NCBI GenBank assembly: GCA_028455995.1
Contig: JABELC010000010.1
Span: forward strand, 434,001 to 498,000
From: Scleromitrula shiraiana
Taxonomy: Eukaryota; Ascomycota; Leotiomycetes; Helotiales; Sclerotiniaceae
Direction of reading: 5' to 3'
DNA: 64,000 bases
Position 1 is the first letter of the stretch. Every line of letters starts with the position of its first letter. Positions 47,725 to 58,515 of this stretch are shown piece by piece. Both the position numbers and the translations under genes were made by a program. The notes under the pieces were generated by a model. It searched no databases, was not told where the DNA came from, and worked only from the letters and a program-made list of their open reading frames with translations.

Positions 47725-49123
47725 TCATCGTTTCGCCCGTTTCTTTCCGAGCTTTGTTGCCGTCATTAGCTTCATCGAAATTGGAAATACTCCGTTCCTT
47801 GGTGGCTTTCTTCCATTATGTTGTGTACCGATTAAAGACCGACAAACGGGACAGCATCTCTTGCCACTTCCCGCATGTAGTGCAGAATGAAGACACTCTG
47901 AACAAAAAAGGTGACCTAAAGGAGTGTCATTAAAAGTTCATAGCTCAAGTAGAGATAGAATATATACCACAATGTGTAACCGTCAGGTCCGAAGGACTAT
48001 CCATACAAATAATGCACTGAAACTCCGTGAGCTTGACTGGCTTCGCTGCATCCTCTTGGTTTTGTTGTTTCAGTAAATCCTCTTGTCGTTTGGCTTTCGC
48101 AGCCTCATACTCTTGTAAGTTCTCATTCTCTGCAAGATCCACCACTTCTACATCATCGGGGATTACTGCATTCACGGGAAGAGGTTTGGGTGTTTGTGAA
48201 AGCGGTCGTGGGACTTTAGAAGGCCGCATGCTCGATGCCGAGTCTGCTTTTCGTTTTCGAGATGGAGATATAGTAGGCATGGGCGGCGATGATTCTGTAA
48301 GGTCGACTATAATAGATCCTCTACTGTTCGTACGGGTCACAGACGAACGGCCAGAACTGTCCGGTTGCTCTAGGTAATAATCCCAATCCAATGCAGCAAA
48401 ATCCTCTTCAATGGCGTTGTCAGAGTTGGAAATAGTAGGTCGTGATGTTTGACGTGCCCGCTCACGATCCGCTTCTTGCTCTGCGCGAAGTATTAATTGT
48501 CTTCGTCCCTCACGCACTAAATCTTCTGCGTCTCGCTGTTGTTGCCGCTGTCGTTGTTGTTGAGGGGAAGAGATCGGTGGTAACAACGGTTCTTCAGTTC
48601 TATCCCGAACGAAATGATAATTCGGAAGATAGTCTAAAAATGATAGTATAGATGAACTTTGGGGTCGATTTAAATTTTGAGTGCTATTTGATAGGTTTGA
48701 GTAATCGTTTGGGTTTATGATAGGGTTTGTAGTAGCTGGATGTCCCGCAGAGGGTTCTTGCTGTTCTTGCTGTTCTTGCTGTTCTTGCTGTAAAATTGAA
48801 GTTGAAGAAAGGGACGGAGGTACAAAGAAAGGCAAAAGTGGATTGAAATATGTAGGTGAACGTAAATAAAAATGCGAAGATGAATTGTTGCTGTTGTTGT
48901 TATTATTATTTCTATTATTGTTGTTATGTTGATTTTCTGATAGTGAATTTATAGGAGGTAGAACTAAAGATTTATCATCGTTTTTATCTTCATCATCTTG
49001 GTTGTCGGTCGATTCGGGTTCAACACTCCATATTGAACGTGTACGAGAAGGATTAGAATTATTGTTATTGTTGTTTGCGGTTGAATTTTCAGTGAAGATT
49101 GAATATGAATAACCTCCTGACAT
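47725..49123 (-). CDS. SLX8: SLX8-type RING E3 ligase (probable SUMO-targeted)
   Basis: Exons 49123-47968 and 47915-47725 give 448 residues. The RING finger spans the intron at about residues 370-412: CIICMDSPSDLTVTHCGHLF, then CSEC and CPVC, a complete C3HC4 set. The tail RNGVFPISMKLMTATKLG followed by a basic end matches the Slx8 group. Slx8 works with Slx5/Rfp proteins in the nucleus to ubiquitylate SUMO-modified proteins at stalled forks and breaks. Two hydrophobic-acidic stretches look like SUMO-interacting motifs: IIVDLTES (about 271-278) and VEVVDLAEN (about 325-333). A basic nuclear signal, PSRKRKAD, lies between them. The N-terminal 200 residues are Asn- and Gln-rich and disordered. 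Assignment to SLX8 rather than another small RING protein rests on the C-terminus. Confidence 0.82.
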
Positions 49124-50873
49124 ATTGAATATTGAAATTCAAAGAATAATATAAATAAGAAGTAATAAAATCTCCTCTTCTCTTTTCTTCCTTTACGAAT
49201 AATGTATATATATATATATATATATATATATTTTTCTTCCTCACCTCACTTCCTCGCCTCTTGTAGCTGAACAAAATACTGTAGAATGAAAATGATATAT
49301 ATGACCTCGGATATTCCGAAAAATGGTCAGGTCCTTAAAGGAAGGTAAGAAAGGTAAGAAAGGTAAGAAATATAAATTGATATAGGTAATCGCACCAAAA
49401 GTTGAAGCAGAATTGAATTGGAATGGGGTTGAAATGAATTAAAAAGAAGAGAAAGAGAGAGAGAGAGAGTAATGTAATGTAATGTAATGTACTCCGTAAA
49501 GAAAGTAAGTGATGATGATATCAAAAGGGTAGGTTAGTTAGTTAATTCAATAATAGATAGCACTTGAGTTCGTGGATCTCTCCAGTATACCGATAGAGTG
49601 CTAGAGTGCTAGAGTGCTAGAGTGCTCTATATGTAATCCCAAGAATCCAAGGTTGGAGGGGTTGGTTGGTTGGTTGGTTAGTTGTATTTGATTCATGAGT
49701 GTGGCAATCCAACTATCAAACTGTCAAACTGTCTTGTTCTATACCGTACAGCAGTAAGTATATATATATTAGAGTAGTACTGTAATCTATCCGTACCGTA
49801 CTATATGTACTATATGTACTATATGTACTAACCTACTAGGTAGGTTTCAATTCGGTAAGTAATGGGGTAATGAATAAAGGAATGAATGAATGGATAATGT
49901 AAGATTAAGATTACTGAAATGAAAGAAATAGCACCAGCTGTCTCATCTCATGTCATGCCATGTCATGGATTCCAATTCAATCGATGCTATTACCGGTACT
50001 TCGAGCAGTACCTGTGGACTTCTTAGAATGTAAGATCTTATAAATACGCATACTCACTACTAGATAGAAAGAGAAGAAAGAGGAGATTACAAATACTATA
50101 CTCCCATACCCGTATACCTAATATAGAATAGGGAGATAGTTCTAAGGACAAAGAGTTGACACCACCTTTATACCTTTATACCTTTATAAGGCAGGATAAA
50201 ACATGCAAAATTTGTAGTTCTACAATATATACCTTGACCTTGACATTTCTCACCCAAATCATTTCATTATGCCGATGCGATGTAACAATCAGTCGACCGA
50301 GCCCGAATCAGAATATAATCCCGACCCGATCATGGCACAAGCACAAAATGAACTTGATGTGCTCTTGTGCTTGGGAAAGACACTGGTGAAATGTTTGAGG
50401 AAAGACTATTATGATATTTATTAGGTATGGTTCAGCTATGGGTGGTAACGGTACATCACTATCTAGATATCAAGCAGTCTTCGAATCTTTTCAAAGGTTG
50501 GTTCGGAATTAATGGATAAGAGGGGTTGAAGGCTGAAGTTGAAAGGCTGAACTTAAGCCTCGTGAAAAAAAAAAGTCATAATTTCCAAATTTGTAATTGG
50601 ATGGAGCATTATTATTGAAGGAAAAGGAAAAGAAAAAAAAAAGTTCTAGCGAATGAAATCCAATCCAAAAAAAAAATTAAACCTATCAATTGATCGCCTT
50701 CGTAGTTCGAAGACGACAAGACATCTAAGAAGTCACTCACTTCATAAGAATTTCATTTTCTATCATATCAGATTTGCTACATCTTTTTTTCGATTTTTCA
50801 TGTACCAATAGATATGCGAAATATTCAAAAAATAATGATTTAATAACCTTCTCTCCCCTCTCTCATTCATACT
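49124..50873. promoter_or_regulatory. Divergent spacer, SLX8 / MIP1 (1.75 kb)
   Basis: The spacer holds both promoters. It has a (TA)n tract at about 49202-49231, GAAAGGTAA repeats near 49340-49368, TGTAA repeats near 49472-49490, an octamer array at 49594-49625 and ACTATATGT repeats near 49798-49830. A CCGAGGTC motif on the minus strand lies at 49303-49310. No gene was seen. Confidence 0.55.
49594..49625. repeat. Octamer tandem repeat (TAGAGTGC), 4 perfect copies
   Basis: Four exact units in the SLX8/MIP1 spacer. Confidence 0.9.
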
Positions 50874-53800
50874 ATGCTTCTATCAATTCGCGCTGGTCGT
50901 GCAAGTAGACCAAGTGCAAGCTTTGTACGACTTGCTAAACATCGTGCTCATCGCCGTCAAGATGGAATAAGATGTGTTATTAAATCTCGAACATATGCGA
51001 CGGAAATCATTCCACCAAATACTGATTCTACTACAATCCCACCCGATCATCTCAGTGAGTGGGCTTGATTTCACATGTCAAGGTGCACATAGCTAAGAAG
51101 ATATAGAAAACTCAGAAGCACGGTTTAACGAGATAGGAGTACAACAACTTAGTAGCCATGTCTATTCACAGCTTTTTCAGGAAACATTACCGCCTCCACA
51201 GGAGTTAATTGATCTCTCGATCGATCACCTTCGAAGACATGATCTGTATGGAAAGAATACCGACAATACCCCTCCAATATCTTTCGACCTTCCCGAGCTA
51301 CAAGGCAAAACACTTGATGAGCACTTTTACAAATTAGGCGTTAATGCAGCCGAACCGTACTTAACACACGCACAGCAATTTTCGAAAGTGAACGCACCTT
51401 CTAGGCCGCGAAAATGGGCGCATCAAAGTGGTTGGACGAAGTATTCTGCTGATGGGGAAACGGAAGTAGTAGTGGATGCACCGAACGAGGAAATGCTATG
51501 TTTCGACACAGAAGTAATGTGGAAGGAGAGTTCATTCGCGGTGATGGCTTGCGCCGTAAGTCCTACACATTGGTATTCTTGGTTATCGCCATGGCTCCTA
51601 GGAGAAACCGAGAATGATCGACAGTTGATACCACTGGGAGACACAAATAAATCTCGAATAATTGTAGGACACAACATTGGTTATGATCGGGCAAGAATAG
51701 CTGAGGAATACGATATTAGCCAATCAAAAAACTGCTTCCTGGATACAATGTCTTTACATGTGGCTGTTAATGGGATGTGCTCACGTCAAAGACCAACCTG
51801 GATGAGGCATAATAAGAATCGAGAGTTACGGGATAAGATAGCAGGGGAGACAGAGAATGCTGAACTGGCAACCTTACTAAGTCAAAAAGATCTTACAGAA
51901 GAAGAAGAAGATTTATGGATAGGAAGAAGCTCTGTTAATTCTCTGCGGGATGTGGCCAAGTTTCATCTGAACGTCGCAATAGATAAGGCACAAAGAGATC
52001 AATTTGGTGGATCGGATCGCGAAGGCATAAGAGCAAAGCTTGATGAACTCCTGGACTATTGTGCAGCGGATGTCGACATTACTCACCGAGTCTATAAAAA
52101 GGTATTCCCAAACTTCGTCGACACTTGCCCACATCCAGTTAGTTTTGCAGCATTGCGGCATCTTTCGTCCGTCATTCTTCCAGTTGATAAGTCATGGGAG
52201 TCATATCTTGCTAATGCAGAGGCAACCTACCACAAACTGTCTGACGCGGTGCAAGAACGCCTAATTGGCTTAAAAGACAAAGCATTGGAAATTAAGGATG
52301 ATTCTGAGCAATGGAGTACAGATCCATGGCTGCGACAGCTTGATTGGTCTGGTCAAGAAATCAGGATGGTTAAAGGCAAAAAGAAAAATGATCCGCCAAG
52401 GCCAGCTGCTAGACAAAAGATGCCCGGTATGCCAAAGTGGTACAAGGATCTTTATCCCAAAAGCACAGGACCCATCAACCTTTCGGTTCGAACTAGAACC
52501 GCACCATTACTTTTACGTTTGGCATGGGATGGTCATCCATTAGTATGGTCGGACAAGTATGGTTGGACTTTTAGGGTACCACTCGAAGGAGCACACAAAT
52601 ATACCGAACAACAAATGCAGAAATGTAATGCTTTCGAAGAAAAAGACATGGCCTTAAGAGATGACACAAGTGGTGTCTACTTCAAAATTCCTCACAAAGA
52701 CGGTCCCGCGGCGAGATGTTTGAATCCGATGGCAAAGAGCTATATGCCATACTTCGAGAAAGGCATACTTTCATCCGAATTTGCATATGCAAAAGAAGCC
52801 CTTGAAATGAATGCATCTTGTTCGTATTGGATTAGTGCGAGGAATCGTATAATGTCACAAATAGTTGTGTATGAGAGTGACGGAGCAAAGGGTTCTGCTT
52901 GCGGGAAATCCGAAACAGAAACTGGTTACATTTTACCACAAGTTATTCCTATGGGAACTGTAACAAGAAGGGCAGTAGAAAACACCTGGCTCACGGCAAG
53001 TAATGCGAAGAAAAATCGGGTAGGCTCGGAGCTTAAATCGATGATCAAAGCACCGCCAGGATACTGTTTCGTTGGCGCCGACGTGGATTCTGAAGAGCTA
53101 TGGATTGCGAGTCTGGTCGGCGATGCCCAATTCAAATTGCATGGAGGAAATGCGGTTGGTTTCATGACCTTGGAAGGAACCAAAGCTGCAGGGACAGATC
53201 TGCATTCGCGGACCGCTGGTATCCTAGGTATTACTAGAAACGACGCCAAAGTTTTCAACTACGGCCGTATTTATGGAGCCGGGCTGAAATTTGCTTCTAC
53301 TCTACTTCGACAATTTAATCCTTCTCTATCTGAATCCGAAACAACCAAAATCGCTGGCAACCTTTATAAAGCAACAAAGGGTACAAAGACCAATAGAAAG
53401 TTGCTTCATCCTCGATCTTTTTGGCGTGGAGGTACCGAAAGTTTCGTATTTAATAAGTTGGAAGAATTTGCCGAACAAGAACGACCACGAACTCCGGTAC
53501 TTGCTGCTGGAATTACTGAAGCTCTTATGTCTAGATTTGTGAACAAAGGAGGGTTCATGACATCAAGAATCAATTGGGCAATTCAATCATCTGGAGTAGA
53601 CTATTTACATCTTCTGATTGTCTCAATGGATTATTTGATTCGACGCTTCAATATTGAAGCTAGATTGGCTATCACTGTTCATGACGAAATTCGATATCTC
53701 GTTAAAGACGAAGACAAATATCGAGCAGCCATGGCTCTTCAAATCTCCAATGTTTGGACTCGAGCAATGTTCTCCCAACAGATGGGTATAAATGATCTCC

Positions 53801-54351
53801 CTCAATCATGTGCCTACTTCTCCGCTGTTGACATCGATCATGTTCTACGCAAAGAAGTAAACATGGACTGCATCACTCCTTCCCACCATACACCAATCCC
53901 CCATGGCGAATCGATCGATATCCAAAACCTATTACTCAAACCTTCATCTCACCTCGATCCAAGTATCACCCCAACTTCTCCGATTGATCTTAGCCAAATC
54001 ACATACACACCTCGCACTCCGGTTATGGAATCCATGCAACCATCGACATCGGCTTCAAACATTAATCTATTGAAGGCCCAAATAACAGCCGATGATAAGG
54101 AACTTGTCCAAATCATCAAAGAACAACGCAAAATAATCGACGCAAGTGCTCCCCCCAAGCCAAAGGTCTACAAAAACAAGGTGCTACCATACGAGGCATA
54201 TGCACATCTTCTAGAAGAACCTATCATGGCCAGTGATGCATTTGGGAAAGGATTCAACAAATCGTTTGATAGTGCAAAAACGAAAAATTGGAGCTGGGAA
54301 AAGAACACTGGTGGTGTTGGGGGGTTTGCAGGAAGAGGTGCGAGGTGGTAG
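50874..54351 (+). CDS. MIP1: Mitochondrial DNA polymerase gamma
   Basis: Mip1 replicates and proofreads mitochondrial DNA. Exons 50874-51054 and 51107-54351 give 1141 residues. The Arg/Ser-rich first 35 residues (MLLSIRAGRASRPSASFVRL...) are a presequence. All three exonuclease motifs are present: CFDTEV (Asp194/Glu196), VGHNIGYD (Asp254) and DYCAADVD (Asp382). The family A polymerase motifs follow: A in GADVDSEELWIASLVGDA (about Asp719), B in RNDAKVFNYGRIYGAG and C in ITVHDEIRYLV (about Asp920). A C-terminal extension of about 170 residues after motif C, ending WSWEKNTGGVGGFAGRGARW, is usual in filamentous fungi. ExoI reads DTE where many homologues have DVE; the acids are kept. The gene seems intact. 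Confidence 0.96.
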
Positions 54352-55170
54352 TCTATGGGAAATGATGATATGATATGACTTTATTTCTGGATATACGTCT
54401 TCTCACTTTACTTCTTGTTATTTTGTTTTTTTTCGTCCTGTATTGTATGGTTTTTATGCTACGATGCTGTCTGTACTTTACTGGATCTTTAGTGATGGAT
54501 GGGGTGAATGGAGTATGATCGGTCGGTTGGTTGATTAAACGTATGTATCATATATGGGATGATAACTTTAAAAAGGGTTGGTGTAAAAATCGGCAGGTAT
54601 GGCTCGGTGTATAGGATCGGATGATATGAATGAATTGAGATATATATGTATCTACATCTCGCATGAGCTGAATTTCCTCCATGAGCGGTGATGTATCCAT
54701 ACATAGATTAATATCCATTGTATATCACAAGCTTCTGAGACAACGTTACAAATCTAATTTATCGTCCCTGTTGCAATACACTTGATAATAACCTATTAAA
54801 ACTTAAACCAAACCCCAATTACATCTCAACACCTCATGACCAACCTCTTCCCGTTTTCGACTAAAACTTCATTTGTATATTCTTTTTAATTGATTATAAG
54901 TGGAATAATTTCTTCCTTCGCTTGCTTTCTTTCCTCACACCCGGCAAATCAGCATACATGTATCATCACATCACATCTCAGGCTACTCCAACAATCCGCC
55001 AAAAAGTCCTTCGAATGGTGAAGATTCGCTGAACTACTGTAACCTCCCCTTCTCAAGGAATATAATATCCCGTATCAAAAATACCGTAAATGCCACAGAT
55101 ACCAGAAACAAAACAGCCAAAGCAAAGCCCCTTTTCTCCTTTTTCATGAAATCAGGAATAATTGTTGATT
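54352..55170. other. MIP1 downstream spacer
   Basis: No gene was recognised between the MIP1 stop and the inverted-repeat element. Confidence 0.65.
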
Positions 55171-56035
55171 TACTCGGTTAAATTAAAATTGAAGCACGCG
55201 CGAAATAAACGAATCGCTTTAAAACTTTTTAAATATCATGATGTTTTTTTATTTTTATATTGATTTCAATAATTTTATTAATTTTAAATTATATTTAATA
55301 AAAAACAATTAATAAAAATAATAAAAATAGAATTTATAAATTATAAAGATTTATTCTATTGATATAAAAAAAGATTTTATTGAAAATAATTTATAGATTT
55401 TTAATATATATAAAATTTATATTAGATAAAGGTTTTTTTTATATATTTAACTTGAAATATATTTTTATTATTTTTTAATATAATAATTTGTTTGATTTAA
55501 AGCAAGTTGAAATTATAGTATTTTTATATGATTTTTATTTTATATTTAATTAAATATTTTGAATTTTAAAATCATTGTTTAATCTTTAAATTTTAATAAT
55601 AAATATTTTAATATGAAGATAATTTATATTTAAAATTTTGAATAATTTTATAAATAATTAATTGATTTATTTACGTTGATGTAGGAGATGATTTATATAA
55701 AATTAATAATTTTGAGGATTTTCGATGATTGGCGCGTGCTTTAATTTTAATTGAATCGAGTATAATATTAAAAATTTAATATTAAAATTTGATAATATCT
55801 AGTATTTATTTTAAAAAATATACAAGCATTTTTAAAATTATTAAAAAAAACTATTAAAGTTTAGTAATATTATAATATATAATAATATAATTCTATCAAT
55901 ATTAAAATTTAAATATTCAAAATATTATTAATTGAATTGTTGAATTTTAAAAAAATAATGAAATAGAATCAAAGTAGTATAATTCTAAGGTTTTTCGGTA
56001 ATTTGCGCGTGCTTCAATTTTAAGTTAGCCGAGTA
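55171..56035. mobile_element. Decayed TIR element (MITE or DNA-transposon relic), RIP-like
   Basis: An inverted pair of about 29 bp bounds an 861-bp block (55173-56033). Outer ends read CTCGGTTAAATT inward from the left and, inverted, CTCGGCTAACTT from the right. Both continue to a GAAGCACGCGC core, with two mismatches over 29 bp. The dinucleotide TA sits directly outside each end (55171-55172 and 56034-56035), as for Tc1/mariner-type target duplication. A third copy in right-end orientation lies at 55732-55760, also followed by TA, so a 588-bp unit (55173-55760) may be nested in or joined to a second one. The interior is almost only A and T and has no coding capacity. This is what heavy C-to-T repeat-induced mutation would leave. 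No transposase can be identified. Confidence 0.72.
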
Positions 56036-56759
56036 GAGGCTCTTATAGCCCTTTTCGTCATCTAGTTTTAGATCAACAACTTCAACAATACACTGGCAAC
56101 TACAACTACAATTACCCCAATTGGATTCTGTCTTTTTTGTTGAAGACTAAGTTATAGAAGTTTTGTACTCAACGATTACAAGAGTATTTTAATTGCAACT
56201 TGAAGGTTACTTTTATAAGACTTCTTTTCAAAGTTTCTTTTTTTAATTGAATTACTACTAAATATTTTACTATCAATAAACTATAAAAGAAAAATGAGAA
56301 TCTAACTACTAGTTTATATATATTAAGAGATAATTTAATAATTTAATAATTCTTTTTTTAGCAAGTTATATTTTTTCTATAGTTAAAAAGATTTTATAAA
56401 TATTAGTATACTACTACTAGTAGTACTAGTAATAAAACTCGAAAGTCTTTATTTAAAAAATATTATTGCCAGTGATTCATTCTTAAAAATCTACAAAAAA
56501 AAGAGTAAAATTCTATGATTTATATAACTTTTACTATATAAAACATGGATCTATTGAAACTATTATAGAGTCTATCAAGCCACATGATAAACATTACAAT
56601 AATTGTAATGTTCGATACATACTACGCTATTTAAGTAAAGTTACAATGCTACAATAATTAAACAGAACAACTTGTATATCTCATCAAAAACTTCTTAACT
56701 TGAGAATATAGATAGCCTCTTGCTTAGCTTAATTCTTTTTTCGCTTCAAAAATCTCATC
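56036..56759. other. AT-rich spacer before the dioxygenase pseudogene
   Basis: No gene was recognised. The first 200 bp is of ordinary composition; 56300-56560 is AT-rich with ACTAGT-type runs. Confidence 0.6.
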
Positions 56760-57976
56760 ATGGCTTCAAGTGAAATTTTTTCAGTTCCCATCGTTGATCT
56801 CTCATCACCTCCGGAGGTGATGTTGAATCTCGCAAGAAAGCGGCAAAAGAGCTAGCAGAGAAAGGGCAGATAAATGGAAATGCAGGTATATCTGGGCATG
56901 GAATCTCATCAGATACACTTAAAGACGCTTTTTTCTTGGCCAAAAAACTTTTCGATCTTCCATACGAAGATAAAATGAAAGCACCTCATTCAGATGCTGT
57001 GGTTCCGCATAGAGGATATTCCGGTATGGGTAGAGAAAAAGGTGCTGCTAAGACTGCAAGGGAAACCGACGATGAAACGGAAAAGGGTGAATATCTAAGT
57101 ACTTCGGATTATAAGGTATGTATTAATAGTAAAAGTTCTCCAACGCATTTACTAATGATACCTGTTGGTTTATGAATGCAGGAGAGCTATGAAGTTGGTA
57201 GCGAGGAGAATAGTATTCAATACAACATCTGGCTTCTTGAAAAAGTTCTCCCAGGGTTCCGCAATGACAGTACCGAGCTTTTCTGGAAACTAAAGAACAC
57301 TGCTAACGCCATTCTTGAGGCCCTAATCATGAGTCTGAACTTGACAGAGCAGAAAGCCAAGAGTGTTTGAGCACTGCATAATGGCCATGAAAATCAGCTT
57401 CGTTTCCTTCACTATCCTTCCATCTCCAGCGAAATGCTTCAGGATGAAGATATCGGGAGGCTTGGAGCCAATACAGATTGGAGGTAAATTTGAGATATCC
57501 ATAATTATTAACTTAGCTGGCTGAATTAGCTCCTTTACTCTTCTCTTTCAGGATGCAAGTGGTGGTTTGGAATTTGGCGATCGCAAGACTGGTGAGTTTA
57601 TGCCGGCTACACCTGTAGATGGAATTGTATACATGAATATTGGCGATATGTTTCAGCGCATCTCCAACGGTGAGTTTTTTGTTTTTTTTTTGCGAATGAC
57701 ATCCTTTCCCAGCATCATAATTGTACTAAGTTCTAGCATTCACCAGGCTTCTACCCATCTGCTCTTCACCGCGTCGTAATATGGAAAGCTAGCGGGGAGT
57801 CAACTCCAGCTAGGTATTCGATACCATATTTCGTCGTGCCTTTTCCCGATGGAGTTATTGAGCCTCAGCCATCTCTTGTTGCTGCTCTTGGAAAACAGGT
57901 TTATGAGCCTGTGACATTTACATCTTACTCTGAACAAATGTTCAAGATTACTCAGATTCACGATGGAAAGGAATAA
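56760..57976 (+). pseudogene. 2-oxoglutarate/Fe(II) dioxygenase pseudogene (isopenicillin-N-synthase-like)
   Basis: The remnant keeps family order. The start MASSEIFSVPIVDLSSPPE is followed, in another frame, by GDVESRKKAAKELAEK, then HGISSDTLKDAFFLAKKLFD. After an intron (57115-57181) come LHNGHENQLRFLHYP and GRLGANTDW, then, past an intron at 57484-57529, SFTLLFQDASGGLEF and VYMNIGDMFQRISNG. A last intron (57670-57746) leads to FYPSALHRVVIWKAS and ARYSIPYFVVPFPDG. Three lesions are seen. The frame shifts between 56798 and 56855. TGA interrupts the frame at 57368-57370. The iron ligand motif H-x-D is N-T-D. The distal His (LHRV) and the 2-oxoglutarate Arg (RYSIP) remain. Splice sites still look usable, so decay is fairly recent. 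Confidence 0.85.
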
Positions 57977-58515
57977 CTCTGATTTTGTATTTCGCAAGCC
58001 TGGTTTGGAGATTTTAAATAGTATCGCGCTGCTCGATTTACTCAGTTTCCTGTATTTAAGTTTAATCAGTCCTGCTGAATCTTGTGGTCCTAATGTCCAC
58101 AGTTTTCCCTTTTTGAATCGATAAAAGTTTTTTACAACTCATTGAACTTAATTGTGTACCTCCGTATAAGTGTCAAATTGCCACGAGTCAGCTACAAAAC
58201 TTCATAAACCCCCTAAGATCTATTTCAAATTCTGTGTCTTCCTAATTTTTAACCTTTGTCAATATAGCCCCGTAATGAAATACAAGGTTGAGCAGGAAAG
58301 TAGTTCAATCAAATTCGCCTCTGCTGCATGAATTTAGCCCTCATAAAACACGTATTGCATATGAACAAATTCTTATTCTCATTCTAAATCTTGAGCTCAC
58401 TAGAAATACATGACTTCCTTGAATTCATGATTAAACAAATAAAGAGTGGTCATCATGGTTCAACGGACAATGTTGTTTTGATTCATGATGATCCTCTCTA
58501 TTTCCATCTCAGTCA
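57977..58515. other. Spacer between two decayed genes
   Basis: Nothing was recognised between the dioxygenase relic and the 3' end of the Pth11-like gene. Confidence 0.6.

Noticed and set aside
47297..47728. 143-codon minus-strand frame after SLX8
   Set aside because: It begins at the SLX8 stop in a different frame and lacks any recognisable pattern; it is probably 3' UTR.
56817..56885. Short intron that could rescue the dioxygenase frame
   Set aside because: Both AG candidates (56855 and 56885) leave the downstream exon out of frame or run into a stop at once.
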